Notes: a model not told the origin generated them from the letters alone. Counted from the first letter of the stretch, positions 1 to 9,513 are shown. The stretch is DNA of 64,000 nt from PALSA-612 sp963755155 (GCA_963755155.1 CAVWIV010000004.1:62001-126000); one strand, 5' to 3'. Numbers and translations are program-made.

Positions 1-99
1 GACCTCGCAACCGTCTTCGACCTCGAGCCGTACACGCGGCACGTCGACGTCGTGTTCGACCGACTGGAGACTCTCAGAAAGGAGACGATCGATGCCTGA
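1..99 (+). CDS. purB: Adenylosuccinate lyase, C-terminal end (partial)
   Basis: Only the last 32 codons are in the window. They read ...YTRHVDVVFDRL... and end at a TGA at 97-99. The arrangement Tyr-x-Arg-His-Val-Asp followed by a hydrophobic helix fits the carboxyl end of bacterial PurB, which cleaves SAICAR and adenylosuccinate. The stop overlaps the purC start (ATG at 92), and an AGGAG sits inside this tail at 80-84, so the two are translationally coupled. Identity rests on a short segment plus position directly before purC. Confidence 0.7.
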   Translation, partial: DLATVFDLEPYTRHVDVVFDRLETLRKETIDA

Positions 100-947
100 G
101 CTCGTCGCGAGCGGCAAGGTTCGCGAGATCTACGCGCTCGACGACGAGCGCTTGCTCCTCGTCGCCTCCGACCGCGTCTCGACGTTCGACGTCGTGCTGC
201 CCACGGAGGTGCCCGACAAGGGCCGCGTGCTGACCGGCCTCTCCGCCTTCTGGTTCGCGCAAACGGCGCACATCTGCCCCAACCACCTGCTCGCGCTGCG
301 GCCCGACGGACGCTCCACGGAGTGCCGCCGGTTGCAGATGCTGCCGCTCGAGTGCGTCGTCCGCGGCTACCTCGCCGGCTCCGGCTGGAAGGACTACCTC
401 GCGGACGGCGCCGTGTGCGGCCACGAGCTGCCCGAAGGGCTGCGCGAGTCGGAGCGCCTGCCTGAGCCGATCTTCACCCCCGCCACGAAGGCCGTGGAGG
501 GCCACGACGAGAACATCGACGCCGAGCGGGCGATCGGGCTCGTCGGCGAAGAGCGCTTCCGCGAGCTCGAGCGGCTCTCGCTGGAGCTCTATTCGTTCGC
601 CTCGAACTACGCAGCGGAGCGCGGGATCATCCTCGCGGACACGAAGCTCGAGCTGGGCCTCGACGGCGAAGAGCGCATCGTGCTCGCGGATGAGGCGTTC
701 ACGCCAGACTCGTCGCGCTTCTGGCCGGCGGACGAGTACGCGCCGGGCGGGCCGCAGCCGTCGTTCGACAAGCAGTTCGTGCGCGACTACTGCGAGACGC
801 TCGGCTGGGACAAGAACGCTCCCGGGCCGGAGCTGCCCGAGGACGTGGTGGCCGGCACGCGGGCGCGCTACGTCGAGGCGTTCGAGCGGCTCACGGGCAT
901 CTCCTTTCGACGACTACGTCGCCGACCCGGAGGTCGTGCTGCGATGA
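92..947 (+). CDS. purC: Phosphoribosylaminoimidazole-succinocarboxamide synthase (SAICAR synthetase); frameshift near 905
   Basis: Catalyses the ATP-dependent joining of CAIR with aspartate. The start GKVREIY matches the beginning of the family's nucleotide-binding fold, and SDRVSTFDVV, ECVVRGYLAGSGWK, TPATKA and GIILADTKLE are family motifs in the right order. The frame breaks near 905: an extra T in 'ctccttt' turns the expected ending FDDYVADPEVVLR into a read-through into purS. With one T removed, the gene ends at TGA 945-947, about 284 residues, normal for the long PurC class. RBS AGGAG at 80-84. Overlaps purS by ATGA. Confidence 0.93.
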
Positions 948-1183
948 AGGCAACCGTTCTCGTGCGTCCGAAGGATGGCATCCTCGATCCGCAGGGCGAG
1001 GCAGTCCTCGGGGCGCTTCGTCATCTCGACTTCACCGTGGACGAGGTGCGCATCGGCCGCGTGATCGACATCGAGCTCGCCGCGGAGGACGCCGAGTCGG
1101 CGAGGGCCGAGATCGGCCGGATGTGCGACCAGCTGCTCGCGAACCCGCTCATCGAGTCGTTCGAGATCGAGGTGTCCGAGTGA
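944..1183 (+). CDS. purS: FGAM synthase subunit PurS
   Basis: 79 residues, typical for PurS, the small dimeric subunit that joins PurQ glutaminase to PurL in formylglycinamidine ribonucleotide synthase. It begins KATVLVRPKDGILDPQG, the characteristic first strand and loop (V-x-V-x-x-K-x-G-I-L-D-P-Q-G), and ends in a short amphipathic segment NPLIESFEIEV. The ATG overlaps the purC stop and the GTG of purQ overlaps its own stop (GTGA), so purC, purS and purQ form a tightly coupled operon. The long PurC-PurS fusion that the raw frame suggests is an indel artefact. Confidence 0.93.
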   Translation: MKATVLVRPKDGILDPQGEAVLGALRHLDFTVDEVRIGRVIDIELAAEDAESARAEIGRMCDQLLANPLIESFEIEVSE

Positions 1184-1878
1184 TCGCCGTCGTCACCTTT
1201 CCGGGCTCGAACGACGACCGCGACGCAGTCGCCGCGTGCGAGCTGCTCGGCGCCGAGGCACGCCTTGTCTGGCATGCGGACGAGGAGCTACCGGAGGTGA
1301 GCGCTGTCGTGCTGCCCGGAGGCTTCTCGTACGGCGACTACCTTCGCTGCGGCTCCATCGCGCGGTTCGCTCCGGTCATGCGCGCCGTCGCGGAGTTCGC
1401 ACGCGGCGGCGGCCTCGTGCTCGGGATCTGCAACGGCTTCCAGATCCTCTGCGAGGCCGGGCTCCTGCCCGGCGCGCTGCGGCCGAACACCTCGCTCTCC
1501 TTCGTTTGCCGGGACGTCGAGCTCGTCGTCGAGCGCGCGGACACGGCGTTCACGTCCCGCTGCGACCAAGGACAGCGGCTCGTGATCCCCGTGAAGCACG
1601 GGGAGGGCTGTTACATCGCGCCGCCGGGCCTTCGCCCTGAGCAGGTCGTCCTTCGCTACGCAGCCGGCGCGAACCCGAACGGCTCTGTCGACGACATCGC
1701 CGGCGTCGTCTCGGAAGGGGGCAACGTCATGGGCCTCATGCCCCATCCGGAGCACGCCGTCGATCCTCTGCTCGGCTCCGCCGATGGAGCGCTCCTTCTC
1801 GGCTCGCTCATCGACGCGGCTCGGTCACAGCAGCAAGACCTCGCTGAGCTCGGGACGCTCGCGCAGCGCCGCTCGTAG
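1180..1878 (+). CDS. purQ: FGAM synthase subunit PurQ (glutamine amidotransferase)
   Basis: Supplies ammonia from glutamine to PurL. 232 residues from the GTG at 1180. Class-I glutaminase features: the N-terminal PGSNDDRD segment, PGGFSYGDYLRCG, the nucleophile elbow GICNGFQIL with its cysteine near residue 86, and the late His-x-Glu pair in LMPHPEHAVDPL. The last ~25 residues after GSLIDAA overlap the convergent gene at 1825-2086 and look atypical, so the true end may be a little earlier if an indel lies here. purL, its partner, is 10 kb away. Confidence 0.93.
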   Translation: MIAVVTFPGSNDDRDAVAACELLGAEARLVWHADEELPEVSAVVLPGGFSYGDYLRCGSIARFAPVMRAVAEFARGGGLVLGICNGFQILCEAGLLPGALRPNTSLSFVCRDVELVVERADTAFTSRCDQGQRLVIPVKHGEGCYIAPPGLRPEQVVLRYAAGANPNGSVDDIAGVVSEGGNVMGLMPHPEHAVDPLLGSADGALLLGSLIDAARSQQQDLAELGTLAQRRS

Positions 1879-2086
1879 CCGCTCGAGGTCCCGCGCCCTC
1901 AGTGTGCACCGGGCCCCGCCGAGCGACACCGTCGGTCGCATAGGCGAACCGGACGAGAGCCTCTCCGTCCTGCGCCTGGAGCAGCTGGACGATCGAGGAG
2001 AAGCGCTTGTTCCCGGCACGCTGCTGGACGCGAACCTCGTCGACGAGCGTCGCCTTCCCCCACGGCGTGGAGATGTCACCGGGCAT
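1825..2086 (-). CDS. Small conserved hypothetical protein; frameshift near 1904
   Basis: Reading starts at ATG 2086 (MPGDISTPWGKATLVDEV), continues through a strand-rich stretch VQLLQAQDGEALVRFAYATDG, then must change frame near 1904 to continue TLRARDLERLRAALRERPEL and stop at 1825, about 87 residues. Removing one C in 'gtgcacactg' restores a single frame. The beta-strand then helix pattern suggests a small globular protein; I do not recognise the family. A TACCGT box at 2098-2093 lies 6 bp before the ATG, supporting this start. It converges with purQ, overlapping 54 bp. Confidence 0.55.
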
Positions 2087-2092
2087 GCGTCG

Positions 2093-2098
2093 ACGGTA
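2093..2098 (-). promoter_or_regulatory. Leaderless -10 box (TACCGT)
   Basis: Six bases separate this TAnnnT hexamer from the ATG at 2086. This is the spacing seen repeatedly in the window for first genes of transcription units. Confidence 0.45.
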
Positions 2099-2139
2099 GC
2101 CGCTCTCCCGTTACGTGTCTGTGCCAACTCTGTGCCGAA

Positions 2140-2682
2140 TCAGTGCGGGTGCTCGTGGGACTGCACTCCCGGCCCGGGGACCGCCTCAGTGCGCGGGCCA
2201 GACGGCACGCCGTGGAGCTCGGGAGGCGTGGTGAGACCTGGCGGGGGCGAGAGCGGCACCGTCTGAGGCGAGCTCGTCGGCGGGCCTGCCGCAGGCGTCG
2301 GGGCCGCGGGACGCGGAGGCGGCCTCAGGTCCGGCTCCTTCGGCACCTGCGGCCCGCGAGCACCGGCAACCGGTGACTCGGGCGTCACGGGCGTGGTGGC
2401 CGGCTCCGCCGCGGGCGGAGCTGACTGGCCGCCGCTCTTCTCCGGGAGCGGCTGGCGGGCCGCGACGAGCAGGCCGGCCGAGACGACCACCGCGGGCTGC
2501 GAGCGGTGGACACGGCCCTTCGGGGTGGCGGCAGCGCCGGCGTCGTCCGTCGCGGGCAGCGAGAAGATCGGCGCGGGCAGGGGCACGTCGTCCTGAAGCG
2601 CCATGCCCCAGAGCTGCACCGCAAGTGTCGTCACCACCACGGCCAGCGTGCAGCGGGCGGCCAGCACGAGCCCGCCCCTCAC
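2140..2682 (-). CDS. Proline-rich membrane-anchored or secreted protein
   Basis: 180 residues, starting at a GTG that overlaps the stop of the diguanylate cyclase (GTGA). Residues ~4-28 form one hydrophobic helix (LVLAARCTLAVVVTTLAVQL), a signal anchor or signal peptide. The rest is low complexity, rich in Pro, Ala and Thr, with runs such as RPPPRPAAPTPAAGPP and PLSPPPGLTTPP, and no recognisable fold. Probably an extracytoplasmic stalk or wall-spanning segment. Cotranscription with the sensor-type cyclase suggests a role at the envelope, but this is inference. Confidence 0.65.
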   Translation of the reverse strand: MRGGLVLAARCTLAVVVTTLAVQLWGMALQDDVPLPAPIFSLPATDDAGAAATPKGRVHRSQPAVVVSAGLLVAARQPLPEKSGGQSAPPAAEPATTPVTPESPVAGARGPQVPKEPDLRPPPRPAAPTPAAGPPTSSPQTVPLSPPPGLTTPPELHGVPSGPRTEAVPGPGVQSHEHPH

Positions 2683-4301
2683 ACGATCACCGCCTCGGCG
2701 ACGCGGTTCTTGCCCTCGTGCTTGGCCCGGTACAGCGCCGAGTCGGCAGCGGCGAGCAAGTCCTCCGTGCTCTCGACCGGCGGGGACGAGGCGAACCCGA
2801 AGCTCGCGGTCACGTTCAGGGCGCCGCCATCGGGCAGGCCGATCTCGAGACCGGCGAGCTGTGCCCGGAGCCGTCCGGCCAGCACGGAGGCGCCGCCCGC
2901 GTCCGTCGCAGGCAGGAGGACGGCGAACTCCTCGCCGCCGAGCCGCGCGGCGAGGTCCGTCGCGCGCGCCGTCTCCATGAGCACGAAGGCGAACGCCTGG
3001 AGCACGGCGTCGCCCGTCTCGTGCCCGTGGCGGTCGTTCACGCGCTTGAAGTCGTCGAGGTCGGCGACGATCAGCGCCACCGGGTCGCCCGTGCGCGTCC
3101 TCCGCTTGGCCTCGACGGAAAGCTGTTCCATGAAGCGTCGCCGGTTGGCGAGGCCGGTCAGCGGATCGGTCACGGCCTGCCGCCGCGCGATCGCGCCCTG
3201 ACGGGCGTTCTCGACCGCGACGGACGCCTGTCCCGCAAACCTCTCTGCACGCTCGCGCTCGGCCGCGCTGAAACCGCCGAAGGGCGGATAGAGCAGCGCG
3301 ACGATCTGGAGCCCGTTCGTCCCGGCGAGCTCGAGGCGGAGCGGCTCGACGAGCGGCGGGATCTCTCCGGTCGTGGCGATCTCCGCGCCGCCCTCCTGAA
3401 GCACGCCCCCGACCGCTCCCGTGGCCTCGACGGCCGACTCGAGGACGACCGGCAGCAGCGCCGCGCGATCGTGTGCGGAGGCAAGGGCGCTCCCGACCAG
3501 CTCGATGGACTCCTGCTCGTCGGCGCCGCGGCGGCGGCCGGCGTGACGCCGGACGATCGGAACGAGCGCGTCGCCGGCGATCACGAGGGTAATGAGGGTC
3601 GCGAGACCGGCGGCGGCGACCAGCAGCACCTTTTTGCTGGGGAGGGTGTCCTGCGACGCAGCCGGTACGAGGGCGACGAGCCGGCCATGCTCCGGGCAGC
3701 GGCGTGGCGAACGCGCGGTAACGGCGCCCGCCGATCATGATCGTGTGCGGCGAGCGACCCGGCGCCGACCGAGTCGTTGTGGCTCTCCACACGGAGCGGG
3801 ACGCCCGCGCGGCGCTGGAGCCGGCGAAGCAGCTCTCGGTCGAGCGTGACGGCGACGCCGACGCGACCGAGCCTCCTTTGGCCCGGGCCGAGGACGTCGA
3901 CGGTGCGCTCGATGGCATCCACATCCCCCGCCCCGATCAGCCGCCGGCCGCCGGCGTAGACCACAAGCCCCGGCCAGGTGCGGGCGGTGCGCCTGGCGGC
4001 TGCGCGGTCTGCTCGGACGACGGCCCGCTGCACTGCCGGCGTGCGCGCGAGGCGACGAGCTTCCGCGTCAGCGACCGACATCTCGATCGCCAGCTCCGCC
4101 CCTGCTGCCCTGAGCCCAGCGGCGAGACGCGAGTCGACTCGCTCGCGCTTCTGCGTCTTCGAGCTGCGTCGCGACGACCCAGCCCAGCGCGGCGAGGGGC
4201 ACGGCAAGCACGGCAGCGATGACTGCGGCCTGCCGCAGTCGCGAGCGACGGCCGGGTGAGCGTTCAGCTCGGCGTACGCCCGGTTCCCGTTCCCTGTCCA
4301 T
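2679..4301 (-). CDS. Membrane-bound diguanylate cyclase (GGDEF) with extracytoplasmic sensor; three frame breaks
   Basis: Makes cyclic di-GMP from two GTP. Starts at ATG 4301 (MDREREPGVRRAERS), then a transmembrane helix (QAAVIAAVLAVPLAALGWVV), a periplasmic sensor-like region resembling Cache domains, a second helix (LLVAAAGLATLITLVIAG), a GAF-like cytoplasmic region and a C-terminal GGDEF domain. The catalytic loop reads GGEEF, with DPLTGLANRR before it and DLDDFKRVND for metal binding. An RxxD inhibitory site upstream is not evident. Frame changes near 4140, 3738 and 3692 have to be bridged; the cyclase domain itself (2679-3629) is unbroken. Total about 540 residues. A weak TACAGG lies 8 bp before the start. 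Confidence 0.85.
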
Positions 4302-4385
4302 GCTCCACCCCTGTAACTCGCCTCGGCTGCGGGGGATCGGCGCCGCATCCCTCCGGCGGGTGAAAGGTGCAGAGTTCACCCTTCG

Positions 4386-5019
4386 GTGGCACACGACCAC
4401 GGACACAGCCACGGGCTCGTCGATCGCTCGATCGTGCGCAGCCGGGCGGGCGTGCGCGCAGTCGCCATCAGCCTGGGCGTGCTCGGAGTCACCGCGGTGC
4501 TCCAGGCGATCATCTTCGCTGGCGAGCGGCAGCGTCGCCCTGCTCGCGGATCTCATTCACAACGCCGGCGACGCGCTGACCGCGGTGCCGCTCGGCATCG
4601 CGTTCTTTCTGCGGAGCGCGCGGGGCGAGCAGATCGCGGGCTACTTCGTCGTCCTCGCGATCTTCGTGAGCGCGTGCGTCGCCCTCTACGAGACCATCGA
4701 CCGGCTCATCCACCCGCAGGAGCTCTCGCACCTCGGCTTGCTCGCAGCGGCAGGCGCGATCGGCTTCGCGGGCAACGAGATCGCCGCGCAGGTGCGGCTA
4801 CGCGCCGGCCGCCGTCTCGATAGCCCGGCGCTCGTCGCCGACGGCAACCACGCCCGGATCGACGGCTTCGTCTCCCTCGGCGTGGTGCTCAGCGCCGCCC
4901 TCGTCGCGCTCGGGCTCGACCGCGCCGATCCCATCGTCGGCATGGCGATCACGCTCGTCATCCTCAAGATCACCTGGGACTCGTGGCGGACGATCCGCCA
5001 CGGCCTTCACGAGCATTGA
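4386..5019 (+). CDS. Cation diffusion facilitator family transporter; frameshift near 4520
   Basis: Probably exports Zn2+, Co2+ or similar divalent cations against protons. The GTG at 4386 begins a His-rich tail MAHDHGHSHG, followed by TM1 (VAISLGVLGVTAVLQAIIFA). The frame then breaks near 4520 and continues SGSVALLADLIHNAGDALTAV, the second helix holding the HxxxD-type metal site (here L-I-H-N-A-G-D). A later ADGNHARIDGFVSL helix carries the matching D/H pair. Ends HGLHEH after the sixth helix, without a long cytoplasmic domain. About 211 residues, at the short end for the family. Confidence 0.85.
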
Positions 5020-5025
5020 TAGCTT
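5020..5025 (+). promoter_or_regulatory. Leaderless -10 box (TAGCTT)
   Basis: Six bp before the GTG at 5032, directly after the CDF gene stop. It sets the serine hydrolase as the start of a new transcription unit without a ribosome binding site. Confidence 0.45.
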
Positions 5026-5031
5026 CGCCGA

Positions 5032-6397
5032 GTGCCGAGCCCAGCCGCCGACAGGGGAGCCGAGTACGAGGCGAAGGCCGCCTCGTTCGTGAAGGAGAAC
5101 CGGCTGCCCGGCGCGGCGGTCGGCATCGTCCACGAGGACAAGCTCGTCTGGTCGAAGGGCATCGGCTTCGCCGACGTCAAGAAGAAGCGGCGCGCCGACC
5201 CGAAGACGCTCTACCGCATTGCCTCGATCACGAAGACGTTCACGGCGACCGCGGTCATGCAGCTCCGCGACGAGGGCAAGCTCGCGCTCGACGATCCGCT
5301 CGTCAACTACCTGCCCGAGCTCGCCGCCGCCAAGAGCACGTTCGCGCCGATCGAGGGCCTCACGATTCGCCGGCTGCTCTCGCACGAGTCGGGCCTGCAG
5401 AGCGAGCCGCCGGACGCCGACTTCTCGCTCGTCCTCTACGAGAGCGAGGCGGCCGCGAACCTAGCGCGCGCCGCGGACATCTCGCTGACGGTGCCGCCGA
5501 ACACGCAGTGGAAGTACTCGAACCTCGGCTACCAGCTGCTCGGCGAGCTCGTCGCCCGTGTCTCCGGCATGGCATACGCGACGTACATCCGATCGAAGAT
5601 CCTCACGCCGCTGAAGATGACGTCGACCGCGCTCGACCCGCTCCCGCAGCGCCTGCGTGCGCGCAGGGCCGTCGGCTACGAGCCGCGCTTTCTCTCCGAC
5701 GAGCTCGAGCCGGCGCCGCCCGACCCCGGCGTCTTCCAGGCCGAGGGTGGCCTGTGGTCGTGCGTCGAAGACCTCGCGCGCTGGCTCTCGTGCCAGTTCG
5801 ATCCCGAGCCGGTGCTGTCGGAAGAGACGGCGGCGCGAGATGCACAAGCCCCGCTATCTCGTCGACCCCGAGTGGACGCGCGCCTGGGCGATCGGCTGGT
5901 ACGCGCGACGCCAGGACGATCTCGTCTGGATGATGCACTCGGGCGGGCACTACGGCTTCATCACGAACGCCTGCTTCGACCCGAAGGAGAAGGTCGGTGC
6001 GATCGCGCTGCTGAACGGGTTCGGAAACGCGACCGGGCTCGCGATGGACCTCGGCAAGATCGCACGCGAGGCGGTGAAGGCAGCGGCGCCGAAGATCGAG
6101 GCGCCCGCGCCGTTGCCCAAGAAGTGGCGAGACCTGGTCGGCCTCTACGTCATGCAGCACTTCGGGTCGGTGATCAGCCTCGAGTGGCGGGACGGGAAGC
6201 TCACGTTCCTCGACCCCACCGACCCGACGTGGACGCCGACCATCGCGGCTACGGACGACCCGGACGTCTTCGTGATCGAGCCGGGCTTCCGCGAGTCGGG
6301 CGAGCTCGTCCGCTTCCGGCGCGGCAAGGATGGCCGAGTCGTCTCCGTCGTCGCCGCCGTGTCGACGATGGAACGCCTCGAGCCCGTCCAGGCGTGA
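5032..6397 (+). CDS. Beta-lactamase-family serine hydrolase (class C / esterase type); frameshift near 5835
   Basis: Belongs to the serpin-like penicillin-binding/esterase group that acts on peptides, esters or beta-lactams. The nucleophile motif is SITK (S-x-x-K) near residue 66, the YxN motif is YSN near 163, and a third motif HSGGHYG occurs after the frame break at ~5835, matching the usual [HK]xG. The C-terminal ~100 residues after the catalytic domain (KKWRDLVGLYVMQHFGS...) form a beta-barrel-like extension typical of D-aminopeptidase/esterase homologs. No signal peptide is visible, so it may be cytoplasmic. About 454 residues. Its stop overlaps the next gene by GTGA. Confidence 0.87.
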
Positions 6398-7074
6398 CCG
6401 AAGACGTCCTGGAGCAGCTCTACGCGGTCGAGCCGGACGAGTTCGTCGCCGAGCGCAAGCGGCTCGAGAAGAGCCTGCGAGACGAAGGTCGAGCCGAGGA
6501 GGCGGCCGAGCTCGCGAAGCTCCGTAAGCCTTCGCAGCCCGTCTTCCTCGCCAACCGTCTTGCCCGCTGGCAGCCCGATCTCGTCGGGCAGCTCATCGAC
6601 AACGGCGAGCAGCTGGCAGCCGCCCACGAGGCCGGCGATCCGGAGACGCTTCGCACCGCGCATCGCGACCTCGCAAGCCGCGTTGACGCGCTCGTCCGAA
6701 TTGCTCCCGGAGACCTGTCCGGGGCAATCGAACAGCGTCTCGCCACGCTGCTCAGGGCGGCGGCGACGAACTCGGCCACCGCGCCCCTGCTACGCCAGGG
6801 CGTGCTGTCGGAAGAGGTCGAGCCGGCTGCGTTCGATGCACTGGCGGGGATGACCCTGGCGACGCCGAAGGCGCGTCCGAAGCGGGATGCCAAGCGCGCG
6901 CCGGCTCGCGAACGCAAGCCCGGCCGAGCCGAGGAGCTCCAAGGCAAGCTCGCAGAGGCGAGGAAGGCGCTGCGCGAGGCGGAACGGGCGCTCCGCAAGG
7001 CGGAGTCGGATCACGAGCGTGCGGCGCGCCGAGTCGCCCAGCTCGAGAAGCAGCTCGGCGACGCGTCGGGCTAG
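6394..7074 (+). CDS. Hypothetical protein with C-terminal coiled coil
   Basis: 226 residues from the GTG that overlaps the hydrolase stop. All-helical: residues 1-140 contain repeated helices (EDVLEQLYAVEPDEFVAERKRLEKSLRDEG, in part), including a conserved-looking FLANRLARWQPDLV segment, then a basic linker (PKARPKRDAKRAPARERKPGR in part) and a coiled coil of about 55 residues rich in Glu, Lys and Ala. The charged linker suggests nucleic-acid or scaffold binding. I do not recognise the family. The raw frame joins it to the hydrolase only because of the upstream indel. Confidence 0.75.
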   Translation: MTEDVLEQLYAVEPDEFVAERKRLEKSLRDEGRAEEAAELAKLRKPSQPVFLANRLARWQPDLVGQLIDNGEQLAAAHEAGDPETLRTAHRDLASRVDALVRIAPGDLSGAIEQRLATLLRAAATNSATAPLLRQGVLSEEVEPAAFDALAGMTLATPKARPKRDAKRAPARERKPGRAEELQGKLAEARKALREAERALRKAESDHERAARRVAQLEKQLGDASG

Positions 7075-8076
7075 GCGTCGAGCCGGTCCTCGAGGAAACG
7101 GCAGATCGGCCACGCGCCGCCCGTGGTGTTCGAGATCACGGTGTAGGTGACTTGAGCGCTCGGGCCGGAGACGCTGCGGAACGAGACGCCCGCGTCACAG
7201 CCTTCCAGGATCACGGCGTCGGTCGTGGCGTGAAGCCAGAAGCCCAGCCCGTAGCGCCTGCCATCGGGGGAGACGCTCCGCGGCGACACCATCTCCCGCA
7301 CCCGGTCCGAGGACACGATCCGCCCGGCGAAGAGCGCCCTCCAGAACGTGCTGCACGTCGCCGACGGTCGTGTAGATGCCGCCGTCGCCGTTGCCGCGCA
7401 CGGGGAGGTGGAAGACGTTCGTCCGCCACACGCCGTCGATCTCGAGGTAGCCGAGTGCGCACCGGCCGGGCAGGTCGTCCGAGCGGAAGAACTCCGTGTC
7501 GTGCATGCCCGCCGGCTCGCAGACCCTCGTCCGAACGAGCTCGTGGAACGGCGTGCCGCTCACGCGCTCGGCGATCAAGGCGAGCACGACGTAGCCGCCG
7601 TTGCAGTAGGCGAACTCCGAGCCGGGAGCGAACTTCTGCGGATGGCCGTCGAGCACGGCGAGGAAGTCCTCGGTCGCCGCGAGCTCGTGCACGGGGACCG
7701 GCATCAGGTAGTCGCTCAGGGCGACGTCCTCGTTCTCGTCGAGGTAGTCACCGATCCCCGAGCGGTGCGAGAGCAAGTGCTCGACCGTCACGTCGTCGTC
7801 GATCAGCGGCAGGTCCTTGCCCAGGACGGATCTCGCAGGCGTCGACAGCTCGAGCAGACCGTCCTCGATCAGGCCCACGACCGCGAGCGCCGTCAGGCTT
7901 TTCGTTCCGCTCGCGGTCCCGAACCGGGTGTCGACCTCGTTGGGGATCTCGAGGGCGCGGTGCGCGAGGCCATAGGCCTTCGCTAGCTCGACCTGGCCTG
8001 CCCGGTCGATGCGCACGACGCCCGAGAACGCCGTCTCGGACGCAAGCTTGTCGAGCTCGCTCTCCAGCTCGGCCAT
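7071..8076 (-). CDS. Beta-lactamase-family serine hydrolase; frameshift near 7333
   Basis: A second penicillin-binding-protein-like hydrolase, not closely similar to the one at 5032. Nucleophile motif SGTK near residue 60, then LLSHRSGIGDYL and a YCN motif (FAYCNGGYVVL) as the Y-x-N triad. A frame change near 7333 joins it to the end RRYGLGFWLH...FRSVSG. About 335 residues, no signal peptide. Last gene of a minus-strand unit VOC-cupin-MOSC-hydrolase; starts 11 bp after the MOSC stop. ATG 8076 is chosen; an in-frame TTG at 8082 is possible. It converges with and overlaps the neighbour at 7074 by four bases. Confidence 0.85.
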
Positions 8077-8086
8077 GCCCAAGCTG

Positions 8087-8561
8087 CTAACGCCGGCGGA
8101 TCGGATCGCCCACGCGCACGCGGCCGGGCTCGACCACGCGGGCGTTCATGCCCCGCAGCCGCAGCCGGCGGCCATCCTTCGAGTTGACGAGTCGCGTTGC
8201 GTCAGAACCGAAACGCGCGGTGAACTTCCCGCAACCCGTGTGCGGCGCCTCGGTCACCTCGATCACCGCCGAGCCGATCTCGAGCCGTGTGCCCGCCGGA
8301 AGCGTCTCGTGCGCGAGGTCGAGATCGACGTACAGCTGGTCGCCGGCGAGCGGCCAGCGCGAACGGTCGGGCTCGATCTGCTCGAGCGCGCGCGACGCTC
8401 ATCAGCGTGAGCTGCGCGCTCGTGTCGACGGGCTTGCCGTCCCACCAACGGTCGCCGACGAGCCCCTGCTCGAGGTCGAGCTCTGCCTCGTCGAGCACCT
8501 CGCGCTCGCCCTCGGCAGGCCGACGGACGATCAGCTCGACGACGCCCTCGGCCGCGCTCAC
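8087..8561 (-). CDS. MOSC domain protein; frameshift near 8397
   Basis: MOSC domains bind the molybdenum-sulfur centre or related sulfur carriers. The GTG at 8561 overlaps the cupin stop. The first frame shows LEQGLVGDRWWDGKPVDTSAQLTLMSV, and after a break near 8397 the text continues with ...PLAGDQLYVDLDL..., ...VIEVTEAPHTGCGKF... and a C-terminal RLVNSKDGRRLRLRGMNARV (each in part). The cysteine in HTGCGKF is the conserved sulfur-carrier residue of the family. About 158 residues, so a stand-alone MOSC domain of the YiiM-like small type. An indel within a CG-rich run explains the frame change. Confidence 0.8.
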
Positions 8562-9107
8562 GACGCCTGCGCTTCGGGCGGCCACGGCAGGCGCACCGGC
8601 ACGTACTCGCCCGGCCAGTCGGCGTACGCCTCATCGGGCTCGGCAGTCTCCTTCGCGGCAGAAGCGTCGTGCTTCGCCGCGACCTCGCTCACCGGGTAGA
8701 GAAGCGGCTCATCGGGCCGCTTGCCCAGCATGAGAATCGCGCACGGCCCGTCACCGCGCGCCGACGATCACGTGGCGCGTGCCGGCGGGGCAATGGAAGT
8801 AGTCCCACTGCCGCAGGGGCCGCTCCTCCTCTTCGACGATGAGCGTGCCCTCGCCCGAGAGCACGAGGAAACCCTCCTGCGCGCCCTCCGCGTGGTAGAG
8901 CGCGTTCGGCTGTCCTGGCCCGAGGACGGTGATCCTGACGCCAACATCTCGGAACGGCGCGTCCCGCGGCTCGAGCGGGTACGTCGCCCCGCCTTTCTCC
9001 TCGTTGTGCACCGCGAGCGCGTCGGCGAGGTTGAGGACGAACCAGCCGTCCGACGTGATGTAGCGGCCGTACGGCGTCTCTTCCGAGCTCGCTTCGTTCA
9101 CCGGCAT
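8558..9107 (-). CDS. Cupin domain protein; frameshift near 8755
   Basis: Single-domain cupin with metal-site residues: motif 1 contains GPGQPNALYHAEGAQEGFLVL..GEG (His, Glu, Glu) and motif 2 contains PLRQWDYFHCPAGTRHVIVG (final His). The raw frame stops at VIVGAR, but removing one C near 8755 lets it continue GDGPCAILMLGKRPDEPLLYP and on to a TGA at 8558, giving about 183 residues with a C-terminal tail that includes GEYVPVRLPWP. Substrate unknown. It starts four bases after the VOC gene stop and overlaps the MOSC gene, hence an operon. Confidence 0.82.
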
Positions 9108-9111
9108 GCAG

Positions 9112-9497
9112 CTACCGCCGCTCGATGAGCTCGATGCGGTAGTCGTCCGGGTCGCGGACGAAGCAGATCCGGGAGCCGCCTTCGCTCACCTGGTACGGCG
9201 GGCGCTCGGGCTCGATGCCCTGGCCGGCGAGCTGCGCGAGCGTGCCGTCGAGGTCGTCGACGCCGATCGCGACGTGCCCGTACGCCGTGCCCAGGTCGTA
9301 CGTGCGGCCGTCGTGGTTGAAGGTCAGCTCGAGGACGTTCTCGGCGTCGCCGATCGAGAAGAAGTAGTTCGTCGCCTCGAGCTCGCCGTTCCGGACGATG
9401 TCCATGTCGCGGCTGAAGCTGAAGCCGAGCGCCTCGTAGAACGCACGGCTCTTCTCGGGATCCGTGATGCGCACCATCGTGTGGAGGAAGTCGCCAT
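9112..9497 (-). CDS. Glyoxalase / VOC family protein (lactoylglutathione-lyase-like); frameshift near 9487
   Basis: VOC metalloenzyme fold made of two paired beta-alpha-beta-beta-beta units. The main frame reads RITDPEKSRAFYEALGF, LELTFNHDGRTYDLGTAYGHVAIGV and GGSRICFVRDPDDYRIELIE, with His, Glu and terminal Glu metal positions as in GloA. The ATG at 9497 (reading MAT.FLHTMVRI after restoring one base near 9487) is preferred to the internal ATG at 9477, because homologs begin F/L-L-H-T-M-x-R and a TACGAT box lies 6 bp before 9497. First gene of the VOC-cupin-MOSC-hydrolase unit. Confidence 0.85.
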
Positions 9498-9503
9498 CGC
9501 GGG

Positions 9504-9513
9504 ATCGTACAGT
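9504..9513. promoter_or_regulatory. Overlapping divergent leaderless -10 boxes
   Basis: TACAGT at 9508-9513 lies 7 bp before the phosphotransferase ATG (9521); TACGAT on the other strand at 9509-9504 lies 6 bp before the VOC ATG (9497). The two boxes overlap by two bases, so RNA polymerase binding in one direction should exclude the other. Confidence 0.5.

Noticed and set aside
92..1183. Apparent PurC-PurS fusion protein
   Set aside because: The natural PurC end (FDDYVADPEVVLR, stop 945-947) and a normal 79-residue PurS start at 944 exist in adjoining frames; one extra T near 905 explains the read-through.
5032..7074. 680-residue serine hydrolase fused to coiled coil
   Set aside because: The hydrolase continues in another frame after ~5835 to a stop at 6397; the coiled-coil gene has its own GTG at 6394.
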